NCBI GenBank assembly: GCA_017961965.1
Contig: JAGCWG010000576.1
Coordinates: 1-6,119, forward strand
DNA: 6,119 bases
DNA from: Bacteroidaceae bacterium
Lineage (GTDB): Bacteria; Bacteroidota; Bacteroidia; Bacteroidales; Bacteroidaceae
Direction of reading: 5' to 3'
Below are positions 1 to 6,119 of this stretch, piece by piece. Position numbers and translations under genes: made by a program. Under the pieces are notes generated by a model that searched no databases, was not told where the DNA came from, and worked only from the letters and a program-made list of their open reading frames with translations. Position 1 is the first letter of the stretch. Each line of letters begins with the position of its first letter.

Positions 1-2531
1 ACATACTTTAAGTCACCAGCCTTAGGTGTCAGTCCGTTGACAAGAGGAAGCTTGCTAACGTCCTCACCTTTCTGCACAATACCATCGAACTTCAGTCCAT
101 AGAAAGAACCGAGTGACTCGCCCTTGCGAAGTATATTCTGTGTGTCCGAGCCTTCAGGCACATCTTTCGTTCCACGCATATACGTGATGGTGTTCTTGTT
201 GTAAGCTATATTGGCAGAAGCAGTCCACGTCAAGCGACGACGCTTGAGAAGCGTTCCGTTGACAGCAAACTCTATACCTTTGTTCTCGACATTACCCACA
301 TTCTGATATTGTGTCGTAACACCTTCAGCGAATCCAAGTGGTACGTTGAGCAGAAGGTTGGAAGTTTTCTTGTAATATGCATCCAACACAAAGTCAAGAC
401 GGCTATGGAAAAGGCCTAAATCAATGCCAAGATTGTACGAAGTCAACACCTCCCACTTCAAGTTTTTATTTTCTGTAGTCTTCTTGGAGTAAGACGATGA
501 GCCTGCGTATGAACCCGTATCGTAAACATTCATATATACCAGGCCTGGGATATTCTGATTACCCAGCGAACCATAGGAAAGACGTAGCTTCAGATAGTCG
601 ATGTTGCTCACATTAGCAAGGAATGCTTCCTTATCAACGTTCCACGAAAGACCAAGCGAAGGAAAGCATTCAAGCTGATGGTCATCTGCCACTCGATTAG
701 TCTTGTCAGCACGGAACGTAGCCGTAGCATTGTAGCGGTTGAGCAGAGTGTAGTTCACACGCGCAATGATACTGTTCATCTCAAAATCATCTTTATCCGT
801 CTTAGGCTTATATACGTTGTCACCATCACCAAGATTTTTGAACTTCAACGACTCATTGGTAAAGTGATCTGCCATGATGCAGTTGTATGCTGATGAAGAA
901 GTCTCCTTAGTGTAACCCACCATAGCATCAACGTGATGGTTGTCGTTTATATCCTTATTGTATGTAAGCGTGTATTCCTGCATCCACGAATCGGTCTGGC
1001 GATTACCGATGCCACCTATACCCTGCGTAGCCAAACCAATGGATGTGTATGCTCCCGAGAAATAGTTCTGAGTCAGTTTCTCACTATTGTAGCCAACGGC
1101 AGCCTTGAAAGTGAAGTCGCCAATATGATATGTAGTCCATACGTTGGAGAGCAGATAGTTGTTGATACTTTCTGCCACACTCTTATCTACATCATATACA
1201 GGATTGGCTGCATGGTCACCAATGGCAAAATAAGCATACTCGTATGGGTTATTGAAATTGTACGAACCGTCAGCATTATACACAGGCACTACAGGTGGCA
1301 TAAGCAACGCATACACAAAGCTACTTGTAATACCTTCAGAGAAAGGTGAAGAGTTAAACACCTTCTCCTGAGTGGTAGTAAGACCTTCCTGCTTGCTTCT
1401 GCCATAAGTGGCATTGACTCCAAACTTCAATCCCTTCTGCAATTCCCACTCAAGGTTAGTGTGGAAATTGTATCGCTCAAAGCCCGTATTACGAATGATA
1501 CCATCTTGGTCAGTATAGTTGGCAGAGAATGTATAGCGACTCTTCTCCGTGCCACCATTGATGGACAACTCATGCCTCTGCTGTATGGCTGTACGCAACA
1601 TTGCATCCTGCCAGTCAGTACCTTTGCCAAGCGAAGCAATCTGTTCATCTGTATATCCACCCTTATTATTGAAATAATCCTTCTGGAACTGTGCCCACTG
1701 CGAAGCATCGAGCAAGTCAAGCTTCTTGGTAATCGTGCTTGCACCAATACTGTAGCCATAGCTGACGCGCGCTTTCTTATCACCCTGCGTACCCTTCTTA
1801 GTTGTGATAAGCACAACGCCGTTTGAGCCACGTGCACCGAAGATGGCAGTTGCACTTACATCCTTCAGCACCTCGATGCTCTCGATGTCGTTAGGGTTGA
1901 TTGTTGCCAAAGGATTGAGACTACTCTCAATTGCACCAAGTCCAGTACCTCTCAACGATTCATCCTTATAATATATGAAGCCATCCACAACGAACAATGG
2001 GTCATTGCTCGCATGTACCGAGTTACAACCACGAATACGAATACTGCTCTCCGCACCCGGCTGACCACTGGCAGCCGTTACGTTGAGACCAGGTACCTGA
2101 CCGCTCAGTGCAATATCAAGAGTAGCAGATGTGCTGTTTTCAAACACGTCAGCCTTGACTGAAACGACAGAACCTGTCAACTGTGTACGGCTCTGAGTTC
2201 CATAACCCACAACCACCACGTCGTTCATCAGGTTACGGTTTTCAGTCAGCTTAACCTCTATCTCTTCTTCGTCATCATACACAGTAACGTCCTGCTTCTT
2301 ATATCCAGTGAACGTGATGCTCAACTTGACTGGCAGTTTGTTCACATTAATTGAGAACTCGCCATCGAAGTTAGTCACCACGCCCTTGGCATCACCGTAC
2401 TTTACGGTTGCACCTATAATAGTTTCACCTGTTGCAGCATCTTTTACCACACCTGTTATTGTCTGCCCGACTGCTGTCAGGAATGATATGACACTCAGTG
2501 CCACCGTTGTAATAAATCTGTTTCTTTCCAT
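1..2531 (-). CDS. SusC/RagA family TonB-linked outer-membrane transporter (3' end beyond window)
   Basis: This is the energised outer-membrane channel of a SusCD-type uptake system, which imports glycans, peptides or other nutrients with TonB/ExbBD energy. I read 843 codons from ATG 2531-2529 to the left edge without a stop. Residues 1-22 form a signal peptide (MERNRF, a hydrophobic core, then TAVG). Residues 24-98 are a carboxypeptidase-regulatory-like beta-sandwich (ITGVVKD, FDGEFSI, TFTGYKKQ). DVVVVGYG at 104-111 is the usual TonB-box region. The plug follows, with IRIRGCNS, PLFVVDGF and the SusC signature VLKDVSATAIFGARGSNG (about 221-238) ending in GVVLITTKKG. The rest is beta-barrel, rich in aromatic strands. 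There is no STN domain before the CTD-like domain, so anti-sigma (FecR) signalling is not indicated. Family members usually have about 1000 residues, and the last motif seen (AGDLKY) normally lies well before the C-terminus, so roughly 150-200 residues are missing. The substrate cannot be told. A SusD partner would be expected past the left edge. Confidence 0.96.
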   Translation of the reverse strand, partial: MERNRFITTVALSVISFLTAVGQTITGVVKDAATGETIIGATVKYGDAKGVVTNFDGEFSINVNKLPVKLSITFTGYKKQDVTVYDDEEEIEVKLTENRNLMNDVVVVGYGTQSRTQLTGSVVSVKADVFENSTSATLDIALSGQVPGLNVTAASGQPGAESSIRIRGCNSVHASNDPLFVVDGFIYYKDESLRGTGLGAIESSLNPLATINPNDIESIEVLKDVSATAIFGARGSNGVVLITTKKGTQGDKKARVSYGYSIGASTITKKLDLLDASQWAQFQKDYFNNKGGYTDEQIASLGKGTDWQDAMLRTAIQQRHELSINGGTEKSRYTFSANYTDQDGIIRNTGFERYNFHTNLEWELQKGLKFGVNATYGRSKQEGLTTTQEKVFNSSPFSEGITSSFVYALLMPPVVPVYNADGSYNFNNPYEYAYFAIGDHAANPVYDVDKSVAESINNYLLSNVWTTYHIGDFTFKAAVGYNSEKLTQNYFSGAYTSIGLATQGIGGIGNRQTDSWMQEYTLTYNKDINDNHHVDAMVGYTKETSSSAYNCIMADHFTNESLKFKNLGDGDNVYKPKTDKDDFEMNSIIARVNYTLLNRYNATATFRADKTNRVADDHQLECFPSLGLSWNVDKEAFLANVSNIDYLKLRLSYGSLGNQNIPGLVYMNVYDTGSYAGSSSYSKKTTENKNLKWEVLTSYNLGIDLGLFHSRLDFVLDAYYKKTSNLLLNVPLGFAEGVTTQYQNVGNVENKGIEFAVNGTLLKRRRLTWTASANIAYNKNTITYMRGTKDVPEGSDTQNILRKGESLGSFYGLKFDGIVQKGEDVSKLPLVNGLTPKAGDLKY

Positions 2532-2577
2532 GTTTTCGTACTTGTTTTGTTTATCATCATTCCTCTCTTCATTAGTC

Positions 2578-2613
2578 ACCCTCCCCATAGAGGAGGAGGG
2601 ATGGGGAGAGGGT
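2578..2613 (-). repeat. GC-rich imperfect hairpin in the susC leader
   Basis: The plus strand reads ACCCTCCCCAT (2578-2588), a purine-rich 12-base loop (2589-2600), then ATGGGGAGAGGGT (2601-2613). The outer segments pair over 11 bp with a 2-base bulge. The hairpin lies between the predicted susC promoter and its ATG, about 46-82 bases upstream of the start codon, so it would form in the 5' untranslated RNA. No U-run follows it in the susC direction, so it is not a clear terminator. Its composition is very different from the AT-rich surroundings, which suggests a dispersed REP-like palindrome, but only one copy is in the window. Confidence 0.6.
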
Positions 2614-2633
2614 CTTCTTTTCTTTTTTGGCTG

Positions 2634-2664
2634 CAAAGGTACTGCCTTTTCTTCTTCTCCGAAA
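2634..2664 (-). promoter_or_regulatory. Predicted Bacteroidetes-type promoter for the SusC-family gene
   Basis: On the minus strand the sequence TACCTTTG (2641-2634) matches the Bacteroidetes -7 consensus TAnnTTTG exactly. A TTTC at 2664-2661 lies 19 bases upstream and matches three of four bases of the -33 TTTG box. Transcription would begin near 2627 and give a leader of about 95 bases containing the GC-rich hairpin. The -7 box is convincing and the -33 box is weak. Confidence 0.6.
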
Positions 2665-2737
2665 TCCCTTTTGTGGGGTATATACATACCATAAACATGG
2701 GATTAAGAGACAAAACGCACTGTTACGCCATGTATAG

Positions 2738-2752
2738 TAGAAATATTTTCTA
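2738..2752. promoter_or_regulatory. Small perfect inverted repeat, candidate operator
   Basis: TAGAAA TAT TTTCTA is a perfect 6-3-6 inverted repeat in the divergent intergenic region, about 16 bp upstream of the -33 box of the LuxR-type gene and about 74 bp upstream of the -33 box of susC. Its position would suit a regulator binding site for either gene. The sequence is A/T-rich, so a chance palindrome is quite possible. The remaining intergenic sequence between 2665 and 2737 shows nothing I can name. Confidence 0.3.
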
Positions 2753-2768
2753 AAAATATGTGATATTA

Positions 2769-2799
2769 TTGGGAGAAAATGCTGATAACACTAACTTTG
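2769..2799 (+). promoter_or_regulatory. Predicted Bacteroidetes-type promoter for the LuxR-type regulator
   Basis: TTG at 2769-2771, a 20-base spacer and TAACTTTG at 2792-2799 form a good match to the -33 TTG / -7 TAnnTTTG promoter. Transcription would start near 2805, about 27 bases before ATG 2832. This promoter also settles the start of the gene: the in-frame GTG at 2760 lies upstream of the -33 box and so would not be in the transcript. Confidence 0.7.
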
Positions 2800-2831
2800 C
2801 ACCCGAAATAACAACACAAAGTATAAAGAAT

Positions 2832-3479
2832 ATGGCAGAAAGACAGATTATATTAGCAGACAACCAAGATATCACAAGGTTTGGTATCAGAAGCATCGTC
2901 CGCAACGCTATGCCAGAAGTGAATGTGGTTGAGGTGGCAAAGCGTTCCGAACTCATCAGCGCACTGAAGGAAATACCAGAGTCTGTAGTCGTGATTGACT
3001 ACACATGCTTTGACCTTGGCAGTAGTGACGAACTGCTCAACCTGAGCCAGCGTTTCTCTTCATCCATGTGGGTACTGTTCTCCGATGAACTGACAGAGCA
3101 ACTCATCCGTCGCCTCAGCGTCGAGCAGCAGTTCTGTATGATATTGAAGGACGACTCTGCACAGGAGATTATCACGGCTCTCAAATGTGCCGTCACTGGT
3201 GTCCGCTTCCTCTGCCATCAAGTAACAAACCTCCTGCTTACTCCATCAGCACAAACAGAGAAGGACGACCCGCTCACATCTACAGAGCGTGAAGTGTTGC
3301 GTCTCATTGCCTTCGGTCGCTCAGTCAAGGAGATAGCAGCAGAACGTAACTCAAGCATACACACCATCACAACACATAAGAAGAATATCTTCCGCAAGAT
3401 TCATGTCAATACAGTGTATGAAGCTACCAAATACGCACTCCGTGCAGGACTCGTGGAAATGGTAGAATACTATATTTAG
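2832..3479 (+). CDS. Response-regulator-like transcription factor with LuxR/GerE-type HTH
   Basis: This is a 215-aa cytoplasmic DNA-binding regulator with NarL/FixJ architecture. Residues 4-122 look like a receiver domain. D56, in the strand VVVID, is the likely phosphoacceptor, S84 (VLFSD) the switch Ser/Thr, and K106 (MILKDD) the conserved lysine. The usual acidic pair is D10-N11 (IILADNQD), with Asn at the second position. Residues 147-208 are the LuxR HTH: LTSTEREVLRLIAFG, then KEIAAERNSSIHTITTHKKN containing the recognition helix. The length is normal for the family. ATG 2832 is chosen because it starts directly before the first receiver strand and follows a good promoter; a longer GTG form from 2760 adds only a non-homologous tail. 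No histidine kinase is in the window. The gene is divergent from susC and upstream of two PLP-enzyme genes, so either could be its target, but no target is shown. The family call is firm; whether it is phosphorylated is open. Confidence 0.93.
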   Translation: MAERQIILADNQDITRFGIRSIVRNAMPEVNVVEVAKRSELISALKEIPESVVVIDYTCFDLGSSDELLNLSQRFSSSMWVLFSDELTEQLIRRLSVEQQFCMILKDDSAQEIITALKCAVTGVRFLCHQVTNLLLTPSAQTEKDDPLTSTEREVLRLIAFGRSVKEIAAERNSSIHTITTHKKNIFRKIHVNTVYEATKYALRAGLVEMVEYYI

Positions 3480-3495
3480 GTTTTGTAATCTTTTG

Positions 3496-3640
3496 TAGTA
3501 AAAGGTAGTTAAAGGAAGTTAAAAGGAGTAAAAAGACGATAGCATAACGTCAGATTTACACCTTCGGTTCAGGACGGAATACACAGATTACATACAACAA
3601 TCGTCTCTTTACTTCATTTTACTCCTTTTTACTTCTTAAA
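3496..3640. repeat. Inward-facing arrays of ~10-bp units (copy 1), upstream of the trans-sulfuration-type gene
   Basis: The left arm (3496-3540) has the units TAGTAAAAGG, TAGTTAAAGG, AAGTTAAAAGG and AGTAAAAAGACGAT. The right arm (3600-3640), read on the minus strand, has GAAGTAAAAA, GGAGTAAAAT and GAAGTAAAGAGACGAT. The inner ends pair at 14 of 16 positions (3525-3540 with 3600-3615), and pairing continues outward less regularly. The centre of 59 bases (3541-3599) is not repetitive apart from two similar CAGATTTACA / CAGATTACA words. The element fills most of the 181-bp gap and its right arm ends 20 bases before the next ATG. I see no riboswitch, clear promoter or U-tract terminator in this gap. 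Confidence 0.75.
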
Positions 3641-3660
3641 GTTTAATCTCAGGATAAAAA

Positions 3661-4830
3661 ATGGATAAATCAACAATCGCAATTGACACTAAACTGCCAT
3701 GGCAGGATGCATACGGCTCAATAGCAATGCCTGTGTATCACACTGCTGCCTACGAGTTTGAGACTGCCAAGGATATGGCTGATGCCTTCTGTGGAAGGGT
3801 ACTCGCACCTGACTATTCACGAGTGATGAACCCAACAGTCATGCACTTTGAAGATCAAGTGAAGGCTCTGACTGGTGCCGACAACGTGTTTGCATTTTGT
3901 TCTGGCATGGCAGCCATCACCAACGCATTCCTCACAGTCATCGAGTCTGGCAAGAACATCGTTACATCACGTCACTTGTTTGGCAACACCGTGGCTCTTA
4001 TCACCAAGACATTTGCACGCTTTGGCGTAGAGACACGTCAGGTCGATTTACTCGACCTTGATGCTGTACGCAAGTCAATAGACAAGAACACGGCGTGCAT
4101 ATATCTTGAGATTGTGACTAATCCTCAGTTAGAGGTTGCCGACATACCAGCATTGGCTAAGATTGCACATGAGAATGGTATTCCTCTCATTGCTGATACC
4201 ACAGTCATACCTTTCACACAGTTCAGCGCAAAGGCACTTGGCGTAGATATCGAAGTGTTGTCATCCACTAAGTACATCTCTGGTGGTGCAACATCACTCG
4301 GCGGACTTGTCATCGACTATGGTACATTCCCTGAGGTGAATAAGCGCATCCGTTTTGAATTGCTCTTCAACATCGGCAGTTACATGTCACCTCATGCAGC
4401 ATATATGCAGTCACTCGGACTTGAGACACTTGAGGCACGATACAAGATGCAGTCGGACAATGCTCTTGAACTTGCAAGGAAGTTGCAGACAGTAAAGGGC
4501 ATACGTGTCAATTATATAGGACTTGAAGATAATCCTTTCTACGCTCTTGCTCAGCGTCAGTTTGGCAAGACGGCAGGTGCAATGCTCACCATTGACCTTG
4601 CCGACCAAGAGGCTTGTTTCCGCTTTATCGACAACCTGAAGCTTATCCGTCGTGCCACAAATCTCTTCGACAACAAGACACTTGCCATCCATCCGTACAG
4701 CACCATCTTCGGTAACTTTACTGATGATGAGAAACGAGAGATGGATGTTAAGGACACGACTATCCGCATATCCGTAGGACTGGAAAATGTTGATGATATC
4801 TTCGAGGATATTGTACAGGCAGCTAACTAA
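3661..4830 (+). CDS. Cys/Met metabolism (trans-sulfuration family) PLP-dependent enzyme, divergent subfamily
   Basis: This is a 389-aa cytoplasmic fold-type I PLP enzyme of the family that includes cystathionine gamma-synthase, cystathionine lyases, O-acetylhomoserine sulfhydrylase and methionine gamma-lyase. Its length is normal. Visible family features are YSR...NPT (52-59), where Tyr and Arg bind the cofactor phosphate of the neighbouring subunit; SGMAA (81-85); D179, which pairs with the pyridine nitrogen; SSTKY with the PLP lysine K204; and IRISVGLEN with the substrate-carboxylate arginine R369. Several active-site positions differ from methionine gamma-lyase as I recall it: HLFGNT (105-110) replaces LYGCT, so the catalytic tyrosine is Phe107; DTT replaces DNT; SGGATS replaces SGHGD; and FDNKTLAIHPYS replaces the LGxxESLxxHPAS type. 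The exact reaction is therefore uncertain. ATG 3661 follows an A-rich stretch (ATAAAAA) with no Shine-Dalgarno motif, as is usual in this phylum. The next gene encodes a MalY/PatB lyase, which supports a role in sulfur amino acids. Confidence 0.9.
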   Translation: MDKSTIAIDTKLPWQDAYGSIAMPVYHTAAYEFETAKDMADAFCGRVLAPDYSRVMNPTVMHFEDQVKALTGADNVFAFCSGMAAITNAFLTVIESGKNIVTSRHLFGNTVALITKTFARFGVETRQVDLLDLDAVRKSIDKNTACIYLEIVTNPQLEVADIPALAKIAHENGIPLIADTTVIPFTQFSAKALGVDIEVLSSTKYISGGATSLGGLVIDYGTFPEVNKRIRFELLFNIGSYMSPHAAYMQSLGLETLEARYKMQSDNALELARKLQTVKGIRVNYIGLEDNPFYALAQRQFGKTAGAMLTIDLADQEACFRFIDNLKLIRRATNLFDNKTLAIHPYSTIFGNFTDDEKREMDVKDTTIRISVGLENVDDIFEDIVQAAN

Positions 4831-4841
4831 TTATACAGTTT

Positions 4842-4975
4842 GGTAGTTAACGGAAGTTAGCAGGTAGTTAATAAGAAGTAAACGGACGACACTCTGTATA
4901 GTATCAGTTTCGTCTAAGTAAAAAGCGAACAATCATTCGTCCGTTAACTCCCGTTTACTCCAATTAACTCCCATA
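4842..4975. repeat. Inward-facing arrays of ~10-bp units (copy 2), upstream of the MalY/PatB-type gene
   Basis: The left arm (4842-4889) has the units GGTAGTTAAC, GGAAGTTAGCA, GGTAGTTAATAA and GAAGTAAACGGACGA. The right arm (4937-4975), read on the minus strand, has TGGGAGTTAATT, GGAGTAAACG and GGAGTTAACGGACGA. The inner ends match at 12 of 13 positions around a centre of 47 bases (4890-4936). The unit, the order of left-arm units and the terminal GACGA are the same as in the copy at 3496-3640, while the centres are not similar. The right arm ends 9 bases before ATG 4985. Confidence 0.75.
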
Positions 4976-4984
4976 AACATAAAA

Positions 4985-6119
4985 ATGAGATTACGAGCTA
5001 TGACATACGACTTTGACAAACCTATAGAGCGTAGAGGCACAGGTGCACTCAAGACTGACGCTCTTCAAGAAAGATACGGACGTGCAGACCTTTTGCCACT
5101 TTGGGTAGCTGATATGGACTGGGAGACACCTCAGTTCATAACTGATGCATTGAAGGCACGTCTCGAACACTCACTGTTTGGATATACCATCGAACCAGAG
5201 GACTATTGGCCAACGGTGCAGGAATGGATATGGAATCATCATCAGTGGCGTGTGGAACGTGAGTGGCTATCTTACATACCAGGCGTGATGAAGGGAGTGG
5301 GTATGGTCATCAATTTCTTCCTCAAACCTGATGAGAAGGTCATTGTCATGCCTCCTATATATCATCCGTTCTATCTCACTCCGCAGGGCAACAAACGTGA
5401 AGTGGTGTGGAGCCCGTTAAAGGGTGATAAGATTGACTTTGACAATCTCGAAAAGGTGTGTGACGACAAGTGCCGCCTACTCATGCTTGCCAACCCTCAC
5501 AATCCTATGGGTATCGTGTGGGACAGAGAGACACTTCAGCGTGTTGCACACTTTGCCAAGGAGCATAACCTCATTGTCATAAGCGATGAGATACACTGCG
5601 ACCTTGCACTCTATGACAACAAGCACATTCCGTTTGTCACCGTGAGCGATGAAGCTGCCGAGGTAGGCATTACGTTCAGTGCGCCTACCAAGACATTTAA
5701 CCTTGCAGGCATAGTAAGCTCTTGGTGCATCATTCCTAATGACAAGCTTCGCAAACCGTTCTATAGGTGGATGGTAGGTAATGAATTCAATGAGCCAAAC
5801 ATGTTTGCGCCTATCGCAACCATTGCAGCGTTGAAGAATGGTGAGGAATGGAGACAGCAGATGCTACGCTACATCGAAGGCAATGTCGAGTTTCTCATTG
5901 GCTACTGTGAGGCGCATATTCCTCAGATTAAGCCACGTCGTCCACAGGCTTCTTACCTCGTATGGCTCGACTGCCGTGCTTTGGGACTTGACCACAGTGC
6001 ACTCGTTGACCTCTTTGTCAATAAGGCACATCTTGCCCTCAATGATGGTGAGATATTCGGCAAAGAAGGTGCGGGCTATATGCGTCTCAACGTGGGTACA
6101 CAGCGTGCCGTTCTTGCGC
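4985..6119 (+). CDS. MalY/PatB-type PLP-dependent C-S lyase / aminotransferase (3' end beyond window)
   Basis: This is a fold-type I PLP enzyme (aminotransferase class I/II) of the MalY/PatB group, which typically beta-eliminates cystathionine or cysteine to give homocysteine or sulfide plus pyruvate and ammonia. I read 378 codons without a stop up to the right edge. Family marks, numbered from ATG 4985, are YDFDKPIERRGT near the N-terminus, LPLWVADMDW, the strand VMPPIYHPFY, ANPHNPMG with the cofactor-binding Asn, ISDEIHCDL with the pyridine-binding Asp, SAPTKTFNLAG with the PLP lysine K236, and YMRLNVGTQR with the carboxylate-binding Arg close to the end. Relatives have about 390 residues, so probably only 10-20 are missing. 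The alternative ATG at 5000 (MTYDFDKP) matches the usual family N-terminus better and would put the PLP lysine at 231; ATG 4985 has the A-rich upstream sequence (ATAAAA) also seen before the preceding gene. The start is not decided. Co-transcription with the preceding gene across 154 bp is possible. Confidence 0.93.
   Translation, partial: MRLRAMTYDFDKPIERRGTGALKTDALQERYGRADLLPLWVADMDWETPQFITDALKARLEHSLFGYTIEPEDYWPTVQEWIWNHHQWRVEREWLSYIPGVMKGVGMVINFFLKPDEKVIVMPPIYHPFYLTPQGNKREVVWSPLKGDKIDFDNLEKVCDDKCRLLMLANPHNPMGIVWDRETLQRVAHFAKEHNLIVISDEIHCDLALYDNKHIPFVTVSDEAAEVGITFSAPTKTFNLAGIVSSWCIIPNDKLRKPFYRWMVGNEFNEPNMFAPIATIAALKNGEEWRQQMLRYIEGNVEFLIGYCEAHIPQIKPRRPQASYLVWLDCRALGLDHSALVDLFVNKAHLALNDGEIFGKEGAGYMRLNVGTQRAVLA

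Noticed and set aside
1427..1855. Open frames on both strands inside the transporter gene (also 678-893, 933-1349 and 1461-1826)
   Set aside because: The SusC-family reading frame is continuous and shows family motifs throughout; the other frames give compositions and sequences without recognisable features and are overlaps.
2308..2753. Plus-strand open frames overlapping the transporter 5' end and the intergenic region
   Set aside because: They run antisense through the signal peptide and plug-proximal coding sequence and then through the GC-rich hairpin and promoter, with no start context or motif supporting translation.
2760..2831. N-terminal extension of the LuxR-type regulator starting at GTG 2760
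   Set aside because: The added 24 residues have no receiver-like sequence, and a promoter with its -7 box at 2792-2799 lies inside this stretch, so the transcript should begin after the GTG.
3527..3616. Rho-independent terminator after the LuxR-type gene
   Set aside because: The arms could pair but the loop is 59 bases, the stem is A/T-rich and imperfect, and no clear uridine tract directly follows a compact GC-rich hairpin.
3480..3660. SAM- or cobalamin-type riboswitch upstream of the sulfur amino acid enzyme
   Set aside because: I found none of the conserved core words of these riboswitches; the gap is explained by the inverted arrays and a short unremarkable centre.
4125..4769. Minus-strand open frames inside the trans-sulfuration-type gene
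   Set aside because: They are antisense to a well-supported enzyme reading frame and show no protein-like features.
3496..4975. CRISPR array or insertion-sequence ends
   Set aside because: The repeat units are about 10 bp, degenerate and contiguous with no spacers, and the inverted arms enclose only 47-59 bp without a transposase gene or visible target-site duplication.

Overview
The window looks like a chromosomal segment from a Bacteroidales bacterium, most likely Prevotella/Segatella or Bacteroides-like. The evidence is a SusC/RagA-type TonB-linked outer-membrane protein, two intergenic sequences that fit the Bacteroidetes sigma promoter (-33 TTG/TTTG plus -7 TAnnTTTG), start codons preceded by A-rich sequence instead of Shine-Dalgarno motifs, and moderate GC. 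The genus is an inference; the phylum-level call is firm.

Layout. From position 2531 leftwards (minus strand) runs the first 843 codons of a SusC-family transporter; its C-terminal part and any SusD partner lie beyond the left edge. Positions 2532-2831 are a divergent regulatory region holding one promoter for each direction, a GC-rich hairpin in the susC leader and a small perfect inverted repeat. Rightwards (plus strand) follow a 215-aa response-regulator-like protein with a LuxR/GerE helix-turn-helix (2832-3479), a 389-aa PLP enzyme of the Cys/Met metabolism (trans-sulfuration) family (3661-4830), and a MalY/PatB-type C-S lyase/aminotransferase (from 4985), which is cut by the right edge a few residues before its expected end.

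How the genes may work together. The two PLP enzymes side by side suggest sulfur amino acid metabolism: one handles cystathionine, homocysteine or methionine-type substrates, the other beta-eliminates cystathionine or cysteine. The LuxR-type regulator is divergent from the transporter and upstream of the enzymes, so it could control either or both; this is inference only.

The most unusual structure is a pair of related intergenic elements, at 3496-3640 and 4842-4975. Each has two inward-facing arms made of three to four degenerate ~10-11 bp units (consensus near GGWAGTTAAM) that end in GACGA, around an unrelated centre of about 47-59 bp. One sits just upstream of each PLP-enzyme gene. They look like copies of one repeat family and could fold as long imperfect hairpins in RNA, or act as helically phased protein-binding arrays.
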